In this document: in pieces, positions 13,701-23,139 of the stretch | Layout: each line of letters begins with the position of its first letter | Numbering within the stretch: position 1 is the stretch's first letter | Assembly: GCA_036172665.1 (NCBI GenBank) | Contig: CM069871.1 | Coordinates: 1,426,001-1,490,000, forward strand | Length of the DNA: 64,000 bases | Source of the DNA: Prosopocoilus inquinatus | Taxonomy: Eukaryota; Arthropoda; Insecta; Coleoptera; Lucanidae | Reading direction: 5' to 3' | The notes under the pieces: generated by a model | Told to the model about the DNA's origin: nothing | The model's input: the letters and a program-made list of their open reading frames with translations, nothing else | The model's database searches: none | Made by a program: the position numbers and the translations under genes

Positions 13701-16700
13701 CGTTAGTGTGTCTCAAAGAAGTACCAACAGATGGCGCTGGTACAACCACTTTTCGTTAAAGCCAGTAGACAAAAAGAATATATACGAATTGCTGAACGCA
13801 AAGGCGCAATCATCTTTTTCATTAAAATTTGAATTTGCCGCCTGTACCTAATGTTGCTGTTACTCGGAGTAATGCCAAGAGATGACGCCACTCTAAGCAT
13901 TTATTCGGTAAGCGAAGGAAGCAAACAATGCTTATTAATTTTTTACTCGAAAGCAAATCGATTTTATTTTTATTTGAATTTCTCGACCGTAAAGCTCTAG
14001 ATTGAAAAAGAATGCACGAACAGATGGCGCCACTCTGGAAATTTTCGCTCTAGGTGGACAGAATATGAACTATTTACAAATTGTTATGCAAAAACTAGTC
14101 GACTTTTTCTAATTAAATTTGAATTTGCCGCCTATATTGTCGGCGTGCTTCGAAGAAATACCAAGAGATGGCGCCACTACAAATTTGTCGCCATTTCGTC
14201 GAGAAAACATTTTTCTTTCTGAAAATCAATTGGATTCCTTTCGGCCTACCCGAGCAACCGAAAATGCTTTGTAAACGTTATTTACAATAGTTTAATAAAG
14301 CATAGAAATGCTTTATAAACATTTATAAGAGTTTAATGAAGCATAAAAGCACTTTATAAACATTTGTAAGAATTTAATAAAGCATTTGTGGGTAGCGCTC
14401 GCCTCACGAGAGCTCAATAATCGTAATTTTCGAAAATTTAAGAAAAAGTATTCCAGAAGCGTCTAGGTGCAATGTTGCCAAGTTTAGAGTTTTATCGCAG
14501 TTTTGGCGGACGAATTGCCTGTAACGGATGGATCCTTTAAATTTATGATTCTGAATAGAATAGATATTATAGGCGCGTTTTCAAGGTCAATCTGTTTTCT
14601 TTATGTACAAATTTAAAATCATATTTAGTATCTGTATTTTATCCTTAATCCTTATTTTAAAGAAAATGAACGTTGCTCGCAAAATTTTAGGTGAAAAATC
14701 CGCAACAAGATACCACACCCTTAACTACTTTTTTAATTTTTGAGGTAATTTATGTAGGTCGGTGAGGTTTTAGTGGAGGTTTCATCTCTCTTGACGAGTC
14801 ACCAAAAAAGACCAAAGAAATTACATCCTAACTTTTAATTTTGTGTGTTTTCGACCGAGGAATAAGAATAAAAATTTGCAGACGATTTCTATTTAAAAAA
14901 ATTAATAAATAGATTGACCTCCAAACGACCTTGAGAAGGGCCTTTAAATAATAATGCAAATAACAGAATCTGCTTTATCGTTTATATAAAAGTCTTATTT
15001 CCTTTTAAACGTTTAATTTTTGAGATATCCCGAATTGTCGAGTTTAAATAAATGATCCGTCCAGTATATCAAAATTAATCCTTCGTATACAGAGTGTATT
15101 ATTACAATTGTCGGTAAACCATTCACACCACATCATTTTAGGGCAAATACTACACAAAAAAAATTAGACCATCATTTTTCTCTTAATTAAAAATTATCTT
15201 CTGTGATTGAAAGGTAAAATGTATGGTATTTTATGTTATTTTTTTAATAATAAAGACGCACGTTAAATTTATTCCTTTTCCTTGGTGCGGAGGCATAAAA
15301 ATACGCAACTAAATAACTGTAAGTTATATTAACATAGAATGAGTTCTAAATAAAAAAATGTATTACACTATACAGGCTGTCTCTAATGACTCCTACTCTC
15401 ATCGAACAATTTATAATTTTCAAAATTAGAATTATCTTCCGTACGTAGTTTTTTTTACAGAATTAGAAAAATGCTCCAGTCATAAAATATAAATCGATAT
15501 CATTGTTGTTAAAATCAAAAATGAATGAAATAATAATCGTCTCTTCAGCAAAAATTTGAATTTCCCGCCCGCAATATGGTTGTGATACGGAAAAACACCA
15601 AGAGATGGCGCCACGACAACCGCTTTTCGTTGAAGTGCACATATAAAAAAAAATACCAATTGCTGAACAAAAACGCGATTCATCTTTTCAATCAAATTTG
15701 AATTTCCCGCCTGTAATATTGGTGTGACTCGGGGAAACGCCAAGAGATGGCGCTACTACAACCGCGGAGGCATAAAAATACGCAGTTAAATAACTGTAAA
15801 TTATAGTAACATAGAATGAGTTCTAAATAAAAAAATGTATTGTACTATACAGGCTGTCTCTAATGACTCCTACTCTCATCGAACAATTTATTTACTAAAC
15901 TCCGTTTTTAAATTTAAAATAATCAAGGCTTGCACTTGCATTCTGATTAATTTTTTTCCTAATTTTTTTTCTCATTTTTTCCGAATTTCATGATGTACTC
16001 GTAAACTAATCACCTATTTTTCCAGTAATTTTACAATGGCGGACGAAACTTTTATGCCAAATCACTAAGAAAATCGTTGGAATGCGATTAGTTTCTTCTT
16101 TTTTTTTGCTTTCAGTTTTTTGGTTTTCCCTATTTAACCTGTTTCAATTTTACGAGGTACATAATTCAAATTTCCAGGAAACACAAATCGATTTTGCATT
16201 ACTAAACCAAAACGAATTACAATAAATTTACAAGACAATCATTTCAACACTCAATTCACAAAATAAAATAATAATTACGGCGCGAAGTCAACTCCACTTT
16301 CACGTATTCACGAAATAAACAAACAAACAAAAATACCGAATGCTCTCTGTCTATCTATTAATAATGTTAAATCTACGTTCAATTCAATCATTTAAATATT
16401 ACGTATTAAGTTTTGCGAGATTTCTTTTTTAATTACCTCCATTTTGTGAATTATTAGAATTTGATTTGCCTCATCTAATGCCCGATTTCTTCACCTACGG
16501 ATAAATTTATCTGCCAGGTAGTATCCTCGGAAACTATTATCGATACAATGGTTTCCAAGGGTAATACCTAGCAGATAAATTTATCAGGAGGTGAAGAAAT
16601 CGGGCATTAATCATTTAATTCTATTATTAGTGTTAAGAAAACAGAAATCAAATAGAATGATACCGAAGGGTGGGGGGGAGGGGGTCCAAACTTCAATTCA

Positions 16701-17480
16701 ATCATTTAAATATTACGTATTAAGTTTTGCAAGGTTCTTTTTTCATTCATTCTCCTCCATTTTGTGAATGATTAGAATTCGATTTGCCTCATCGAAATCA
16801 TTTAATTCTATTATTAGTATGAAGAAAACAGAAATCAAATAAGTAGAATGATGCCGAAGCGGGGGGGTGTTACAGACTGCATCCACATATCCGTTAATGG
16901 AATTCGAATTTATTTACATACTAAAGCAATTTCAACAAACAATTTCTTCAAGCAGTTGGCCTTTAGAATTTATTATTGCAAGGCATCCACGTAACTTTCA
17001 CGTTCCTCGAGCCGCAGAAGTGAACCTTATTGTTAAAAGATTTCACCTACACGGTAAACTCTCCTCGAAGTACAAACAAGTACGAGTCTTATTAATGTAT
17101 GGGTACGTGCGAATTTTTTTCTTTTTTTTTTTTTGGTGAGAAGATGGGAATTTCAAAGCGCGAGGTGCGGCAAGCTCTTTTTCTTTTTAAATTCCCGGGG
17201 GCCACTGGTAATAAATGTCATTCTCGTCGTTGCTCCTGCGTGAGCGATTATAAATAAGTACATAAAACTAAGAAAACTACGTGGCGCGAGTTTCACTTTT
17301 CTGAAACCATCGAAACCGCAGCAAAAAAATAAAATAAAATAAACTCGTGCACCTCCTCAACTACAAACGACGCTTGAGAGGATTTTTCTTTTTCTTTCTT
17401 TTTTTTTTTTGAAATTGAAATTAAATTTACTTACCCACGACGACGCAGAGGAGGATTAAAAAGTTAAACGAACGCGCCAT
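4731..17480 (-). CDS. obst-B: Obstructor-B (CPAP3-B), three chitin-binding type-2 domains
   Basis: A secreted protein of the cuticle and tracheal chitin matrix; obstructor proteins bind chitin and organise it in the procuticle. Five minus-strand exons join in phase: 17480-17435, 11102-10794, 10455-10255, 5132-4937 and 4875-4731, giving 298 aa. The start ATG opens a hydrophobic signal peptide (MARSFNFLILLCVVVG). Three six-cysteine peritrophin-A/CBM14 domains follow: about residues 57-113 (ECPEPNGYFADADQCDKYYD), 125-182 (CPRKHGYFAHEERNICDKFY) and 188-252 (CPKVNESVAVTHPRYADPDD). The tail has the proline-rich NPPTPRPRPAGGP seen in obst-B proteins. Exon boundaries fall between domains. Introns 1 and 3 are long (6.3 and 5.1 kb) and full of repeats. 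The family call is secure; the B subtype rests on domain 3 and the tail, recognised by eye. Confidence 0.9.
5383..5527. repeat. Short inverted-repeat (MITE-like) element in obst-B intron 3
   Basis: Left arm GTACTTACATATGTACAACG followed by ACGCTCAATTTAAATG is mirrored by a right arm with CATTTAAGTTGAGCGCCGTA then GTACC. The spacer is about 70 bp. Arms are imperfect but clearly complementary. It lies just beyond exon 4 of obst-B. Confidence 0.55.
6075..7100. repeat. Tandem array of four palindromic units
   Basis: Four units start near 6112, 6388, 6672 and 6948, spaced about 276-284 bp. Each has a hairpin-forming core of about 160 bp: TAGCCTGAA, then GTGTCGCACCATGGGTCTAG, GATTGGTTCTCGA, a ~30-bp loop, and the complementary arm ending TTTCAGGCTAGAATTTGCTC. 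The linkers are also repeated (TGACATTTTCTGATTCGCCGG and neighbours), so this is a satellite whose monomer contains a palindrome. The fourth copy carries its loop in the opposite orientation. The array lies in obst-B intron 3. A truncated relative sits at about 7505-7640. Confidence 0.8.
7640..8620. repeat. Degenerate short repeats in obst-B intron 3
   Basis: The phrase GACAGCTGTCAAAGTT followed by TATACAGTTTTCTG recurs at least five times (about 7960-8100, 8190, 8385-8410 and 8500) with variable spacing. It is interleaved with ATGACGTCAT-like sites and TAATGTGATTAATTA blocks. The repeats are diverged and the unit length is irregular. No protein-coding signal is present. Confidence 0.5.
9425..10140. 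repeat. ~315-bp tandem repeat, about 2.3 copies
   Basis: The block AAGTGCGCACGTGACTTGCG followed by TTTGTTNTTTCCAATTCAAAG and AACATACGGTATGTACTGTG recurs near 9430, 9750 and 10065. The intervening sequence (AATTTATGG, GCAATTC, AGACTTTCTTTTTTGTTTA) is also repeated. Copies two and three are closer to each other than to the first. The array ends about 90 bp before obst-B exon 3 (read on the plus strand). Confidence 0.7.
11170..11940. other. Unique-looking part of obst-B intron 1
   Basis: AT-rich intronic DNA between exon 2 and the 145-bp satellite. I see no repeat, exon or RNA gene in it; open frames here show no domain and no coding-like composition. Confidence 0.4.
11960..14200. repeat. ~145-bp satellite array, about 15 monomers, in obst-B intron 1
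   Basis: Monomers contain, in order, AATTTGAATTTCCCGCCTGT, TATTGGTGTGACTC, CCAAGAGATGGCGCCACTAC, CTTTTCGTTGAAG and a run of A leading to GAATTGCTGAACAAAAACGCG. The AGATGG core falls near 12119, 12259, 12403, 12545, 12713, 12844, 12990, 13134, 13286, 13439, 13574, 13728, 13879, 14021 and 14164. Divergence between monomers is moderate, highest at the right-hand end. Several monomers keep open frames of 65-85 codons; these are translations of the repeat rather than genes. Confidence 0.85.
14200..15290. other. Intronic DNA between satellite blocks
   Basis: Part of obst-B intron 1. About 14265-14400 has three short related phrases (TTTAATAAAGCAT, ATGCTTTATAAACATTTATA) repeated at roughly 50-bp spacing. 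The rest is AT-rich with no feature I can support. Confidence 0.4.
15289..15890. repeat. Direct duplication flanking two satellite monomers
   Basis: A segment of about 125 bp (GGAGGCATAAAAATACGCA through CTGTCTCTAATGACTCCTAC and TCATCGAACAATTTA) occurs at 15289-15415 and again at 15766-15890. Between the copies lie two further monomers of the 145-bp satellite (AGATGG cores near 15602 and 15746). The spacing of about 477 bp points to a tandem duplication or insertion event involving satellite DNA. Confidence 0.7.
16380..16860. repeat. Direct duplication, one copy carrying a MITE
   Basis: Copy A (about 16380-16660) and copy B (about 16694-16850) share CAATTCAATCATTTAAATAT, ACGTATTAAGTTTTGC, TCCATTTTGTGAAT and GATTTGCCTCATC, and the downstream CATTTAATTCTATTATTAGT. 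Copy A is interrupted by the palindromic element at 16477-16612; copy B is not. A G-rich run follows each copy (near 16670 and 16860). The pair lies in obst-B intron 1. Confidence 0.75.
16477..16612. mobile_element. Tc1/mariner-like MITE with near-perfect terminal inverted repeats
   Basis: Ends are TAATGCCCGATTTCTTCACC and its complement GGTGAAGAAATCGGGCATTA. The arms continue through GATAAATTTATCTGC and GCAGATAAATTTATC. Length is about 136 bp. Outer TA dinucleotides fit a TA target duplication. The empty-site copy 300 bp away supports recent insertion. It is non-coding; assignment to Tc1/mariner rests only on TA. Confidence 0.75.
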
Positions 17481-17526
17481 GTCTGGTAACAACAACTAAC
17501 AACGAGATTCAGCGAAGTTACCTTAG

Positions 17527-17532
17527 TTTATA
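17527..17532 (-). promoter_or_regulatory. TATA-like box of obst-B
   Basis: TATAAA on the minus strand, about 50 bp upstream of the obst-B ATG. This would place transcription start near 17500 and leave a 5' UTR of about 20 nt. Spacing is plausible; no transcript evidence. Confidence 0.35.
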
Positions 17533-17569
17533 ACGCGCGCACCGTTCTCCCTCGACCTTGTCGACAAGA

Positions 17570-20500
17570 GATACACAAATATTGTCACCATCGTCGACGA
17601 CGAGGAGTTTCAGAAGTAGACGCAAAAAGTTTCAGCTCAGAGACACTCATTTTTTCTTTCCGACTACAGATTTTCAGCGCCCCCGGAAATTACCAGGCAC
17701 AAGAAAAAAAAAAATTCGCGCGGGCACTTTCACACGAACGCGATTGCAAAACGCGGAAACTATTCGATCGTTTAAATATAAAGTCGAGGTAGAGATCTCT
17801 CAACTTGACAAGAATCCGTCACGTGATCCGCGTCATACTCTAAGCGATACAAGTAGATAAGCTCCGCCCACATGTTCTTCTCGATTTAATTCAGCTCTAC
17901 CTCCAAAAATAAACACTAACCAGTATGAGAATATTTTGAAAAGGGATTCAAATTAGCAAATATCCGAAAAGTAAAAAAAATACAAATCGGATTAAACTGA
18001 ACAAAAAAAAAATAGCTTAATATGAATTGCATCTCTTTCACATAAAAGAAGTTTTTGTATCGTATGAACAGTGGCGTAGCTGTAGTAGGGTTTGCACGGA
18101 TTGAAAACCCTATAGCTACGCTAGGAAAAAGAAATCAGCGTAGGCACTTTCACACGAGCGCGATTGCAAAACGCGGAAACTATTCGATCGTTTAAATATA
18201 AAGTCGAGGTAGAGATCTCTCAACTTGACAAGAATCCGTCACGTGATCCGCGTCATACTATAAGCGATACAAGTAGGTAAACTCCGCCCACATGTTCTTC
18301 TCGATTTGATTCAGCTCTACCTCCAAAAATAAAGACTAACCAGTGTAAGAATATTTTGAAAAAGAATTCAGATTAGCAAACACCCGTAAAGTAAAAAAAA
18401 AATACAAGTCGGATTTTAATTTTTAGAGACAGGATTAAACTGAACAAAAAAAAAAATAGCTTAAAATGAATTGCATCTCTTTCACATAAAAAAAGCTTTT
18501 GTATCGTATGAACAGTGGTGTAGCTGTGGTAGGGTTTGCATGGATTGCAAACCCTATAGCTACGCTAGGAAAAAGAAATCAGCGTGGGCCCTTTCACACG
18601 AGCGCGATTGCAAAACGCGGAAACTATTCGATCGTTTAAATATAAAGTCGAGGTAGAGATCTCTCAACTTGACAAGAATCCGTCACGTGATCCGCGTCAT
18701 ACTATAAGCGATACAAGTAGATAAGCTCCGCCCACATGTTCTTCTCGACTTAATTCAGCTCTACCTCCAAAAATAAAGACTAACCAGTGCAAGAATATTT
18801 TGAAAAAGGATTCAAATTAGCAAACACCCGTAAAGTAAAAAAATACAAGTCGGATTTTAATTTTTAGAGACAGGATTAAACTGAACAAAAAAAATAGCTT
18901 AAAACGAATTGCATCTCTTTCACATAAAAAAAGCTTTTGTATCGTATGAACAGTGGCGTAGTTGCAGTAGGGTTTGCACGGATTGAAAACCCTATAGCTG
19001 CGCTAGGAAAAAGAAATCAGCGTGGGCACTTTCACACGAGCGCGATTGCAAAACGCGGAAACTGTTCGATTGTTTAAATATAAAGTCGAGGTAGAGATCT
19101 CTCAACTTGACAAGAATCCGTCACGTGATCCGCGTCATACTATAAGCGATACAAGTAGATAAGCTCCGCCCACATGTTCTTCTCGATTTAATTCAGCTCT
19201 ACCTCCAAAAATAAAGACTAACCAGTGTAAGAATATTTTGAAAAAGAATTCAGATTAGCAAACACCCGTAAAGTAAAAAAAAAATACAAGTCGGATTTTA
19301 ATTTTTAGAGACAGGATTAAACTGAACAAAAAAAAAATAGCTTAATATGAATTGCATCTCTTTCACATAAAAAAAGCTTTTGTATCGTATGAACAGTGGT
19401 GTAGCTGTGGTAGGGTTTGCATGGATTGCAAACCCTATAGCTACGCTAGGAAAAAGAAATCAGCGTGGGCCCTTTCACACGAGCGCGATTGCAAAACGCG
19501 GAAACTATTCGATCGTTTAAATATAAAGTCGAGGTAGAGATCTCTCAACTTGACAAGAATCCGTCACGTGATCCGCGTCATACTATAAGCGATACAAGTA
19601 GATAAGCTCCGCCCACATGTTCTTCTCGACTTAATTCAGCTCTACCTCCAAAAATAAAGACTAACCAGTGCAAGAATATTTTGAAAAAGGATTCAAATAT
19701 GCAAACATCCGAAAAGTAAAAAAAATACAAGTTGGATTTAGATCTTAGAGACAGGATTAAACTGAATAAAAAAAAGTAGCTTAAAATGAATTGCATCTCT
19801 TTCACATAAAAAAAGTTTTTGTATCGTATGAACAGTGGTGTAGCTGTGGTAGGGTTTGCAGGGATTGAAAACCCTATAGCTACGCTAGGAAAAAGAAATC
19901 AGCGTAGGCACTTTCACACGAGCGTGATTGCAAAACGCGGAAACTATTCGATCGTTTAAATATAAAGTCGAGGTAGAGATCTCTCAACTTGACAAGAATC
20001 CGTCACGTGATCCGCGTCATACTATAAGCGATACAAGTAGGTAAGCTCCGCCCACATGTTCTTCTCGATTTAATTCAGCTCTACCTCCAAAAATAAAGAC
20101 TAACCAGTGTAAGAATATTTTGAAAAAGAATTCAGATTAGCAAACACCCGTAAAGTAAAAAAAAAATACAAGTCGGATTTTAATTTTTAGAGACAGGATT
20201 AAACTGAACAAAAAAAATAGCTTAAAATGAATTGCATCTCTTTCACATAAAAAAAGCTTTTGTATCGTATGAACAGTGGCGTAGCTGTAGTAGGGTTTGC
20301 ACGGATTGAAAACCCTATAGCTACGCTAGGAAAAAGAAATCAGCGTGGGCCCTTTCACACGAGCGCGATTGCAAAACGCGGAAACTATTCGATCGTTTAA
20401 ATAAAAAGTCGAGGTAGAGATCTCTCAACTTGACAAGAATCCGTCACGTGATCCGCGTCATACTATAAGCGATACAAGTAGATAAGCTCCGCCCACATGT

Positions 20501-22930
20501 TCTTCTCGATTTAATTCAGCTCTACCTCCAAAAATAAAGACTAACCAGTGCAAGAATATTTTGAAAAAGGATTCAAATATGCAAACATCCGAAAAGTAAA
20601 AAAAAATACAAGTTGGATTTAGATCTTAGAGACAGGATTAAAACTGAATAAAAAAAAGTAGCTTAAAATGAACTGCATCTCTTTCACATAAAAAAAGCTT
20701 TTGTATCGTATGAACAGTGGCGTAGTTGCAGTAGGGTTTGCAGGGATTGCAAACCCTATAGCTACGCTAGGAAAAAGAAATTAGCGTGGGCACTTTCACA
20801 CGAGCGCGATTGCAAAACGCGGAAACTGTTCGATTGTTTAAATATAAAGTCGAGGTAGAGATCTCTCAACTTGACAAGAATCCGTCACGTGATCCGCGTC
20901 ATACTATAAGCGATACAAGTAGATAAGCTCCGCCCACATGTTCTTCTCGATTTAATTCAGCTCTACCTCCAAAAATAAAGACTAACCAGTGTAAGAATAT
21001 TTTGAAAAAGAATTCAGATTAGCAAACACCCGTAAAGTAAAAAAAAAATACAAGTCGGATTTTAATTTTTAGAGACAGGATTAAACTGAACAAAAAAAAA
21101 TAGCTTAAAATGAATTGCATCTCTTTCACATAAAAAAAGCTTTTGTATCGTATGAACAGTGGCGTAGCTGTAGTAGGGTTTGCAGGGATTGAAAACCCTA
21201 TAGCTACGCTAGGAAAAAGAAATCAGCGTAGGCACTTTCACACGAGCGTGATTGCAAAACGCGGAAACTATTCGATCGTTTAAATATAAAGTCGAGGTAG
21301 AGATCTCTCAACTTGACAAGAATCCGTCACGTGATCCGCGTCATACTATAAGCGATACAAGTAGGTAAGCTCCGCCCACATGTTCTTCTCGATTTAATTC
21401 AGCTCTACCTCCAAAAATACAGACTAAGCAGTATAAAAATATTTTGAAAAAGGATTCAAATTAGCAAATATCCGAAAAGTAAAGAAAATACAAATCGGAT
21501 TAAACTGAACAAAAAAAAAATAGCTTAATATGAATTGCATCTCTTTCACATAAAAGAAGTTTTTGTATCGTATGAACAGTGGCGTAGCTGTAGTAGGGTT
21601 TGCACGGATTGAAAACCCTATAGCTGCGCTAGGAAAAAGAAATCAGCGTGGGCACTTTCACACGAGCGCGATTGCAAAACGCGGAAACTGTTCGATCGTT
21701 TAAATATAAAGTCGAGGTAGAGATCTCTCAACTTGACAAGAATCCGTCACGTGATCCGCGTCATACTCTAAGCGATACAAGTAGATAAGCTCCGCCCACA
21801 TGTTCTTCTCGATTTAATTCAGCTCTACCTCCAAAAATAAAGACTAACCAGTATAAGAATATTTTGAAAAAGGATTCAAATTAGCAAACACCCGTAAAGT
21901 AAAAAAATACAAGTCGGATTTTAATTTTTAGAGACAGGATTAAACTGAACAAAAAAAATAGCTTAAAACGAATTGCATCTCTTTCACATAAAAAAAGCTT
22001 TTGTATCGTATGAACAGTGGCGTAGTTGCAGTAGGGTTTGCACGGATTGAAAACCCTATAGCTGCGCTAGGAAAAAGAAATCAGCGTGGGCACTTTCACA
22101 CGAGCGCGATTGCAAAACGCGGAAACTGTTCGATTGTTTAAATATAAAGTCGAGGTAGAGATCTCTCAACTTGACAAGAATCCGTCACGTGATCCGCGTC
22201 ATACTATAAGCGATACAAGTAGATAAGCTCCGCCCACATGTTCTTCTCGATTTAATTCAGCTCTACCTCCAAAAATAAAGACTAACCAGTGTAAGAATAT
22301 TTTGAAAAAGAATTCAGATTAGCAAACACCCGTAAAGTAAAAAAAAATACAAGTCGGATTTTAATTTTTAGAGACAGGATTAAACTGAACAAAAAAAATA
22401 GCTTAAAACGAATTGCATCTTTTCACATGAAAAAAGGTTTTTGTATCGTATGAGCAGTGGCGTAGCTGTGGTAGGGTTTGCAGGGATCGAGAACCCTATA
22501 GCTACGCTAGGAAAAAGAAATCAGCGTAGGCACTTTCACACGAGCGCGATTGCAAAACGCGGAAACTATTCGATCGTTTACTACGAACTACGAACTTGAC
22601 AAGAATCCGTCACGTGATCCGCGTCATACTATAAGCGATACAAGTAGATAAGCTCCGCCCACATGTTCTTCTCGATTTAATTCTGCTCTACCTCCAAAAA
22701 TACAGACTAAGCAGTATAAAAATATTTTGAAAAAGGATTCAAATTAGCAAACACCCGTAAAGTAAAAAAAAAATACAAGTTGGATTTTAATTTTTAGAGA
22801 CAGGATTAAACTGAACAAAAAAAATTGCTTAAAATGAATGACATCTCTTTCACATAAAAAAAAGCTTTTGTATCGTATGAACAGTGGCGTCATCGCTATG
22901 GGGTTTGCAGGGGTTGCAAACAGGGTTGCC
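17570..22930. repeat. 420-444-bp satellite array, twelve monomers, upstream of obst-B
   Basis: Counting the invariant GTCACGTGATCCGCGTCATA, the CACGTG core occurs at 17820, 18240, 18684, 19122, 19565, 20004, 20445, 20886, 21328, 21748, 22186 and 22611. Monomers are mostly 438-444 bp; two intervals of 420 bp lack a TTTTAATTTTTAGAGACAGG insert. Each contains a hairpin (GGCGTAGCTGTAGTAGGGTT and AACCCTATAGCTACGC), the conserved CTCCGCCCACATGTTCTTCT and long A runs. Identity between copies is very high. The last full unit is rearranged near 22580 and the array decays by 22.93 kb. The first monomer begins within about 200 bp of the obst-B start. No gene is encoded. Confidence 0.95.
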
Positions 22931-23139
22931 AACGTGGGCCGTTTGTGCGATTTTTAAGTAAAACTAGTAGAGGATCCTTGCTTTCGAATTTGGCGACTAA
23001 AAATTTTTATCTTCCGTATAAAGTGCACGCATTGGGCGATTTCGTTCTGAAATGTTGGCGACAATTCGTTTGACAAAGTTGGCAACTCTGATCGCAAAGC
23101 AACCACGCCGCGCGCCGCACCGCGCCTACGGCGATGCTT

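Noticed and set aside
11982..13900. Several 65-85-codon frames on both strands
   Set aside because: All are in-register readings of the 145-bp satellite and none extends beyond about half a monomer without frame change.
18471..19537. Two identical 61-codon frames
   Set aside because: Identity is due to satellite monomers two periods apart; other monomers disrupt the frame.
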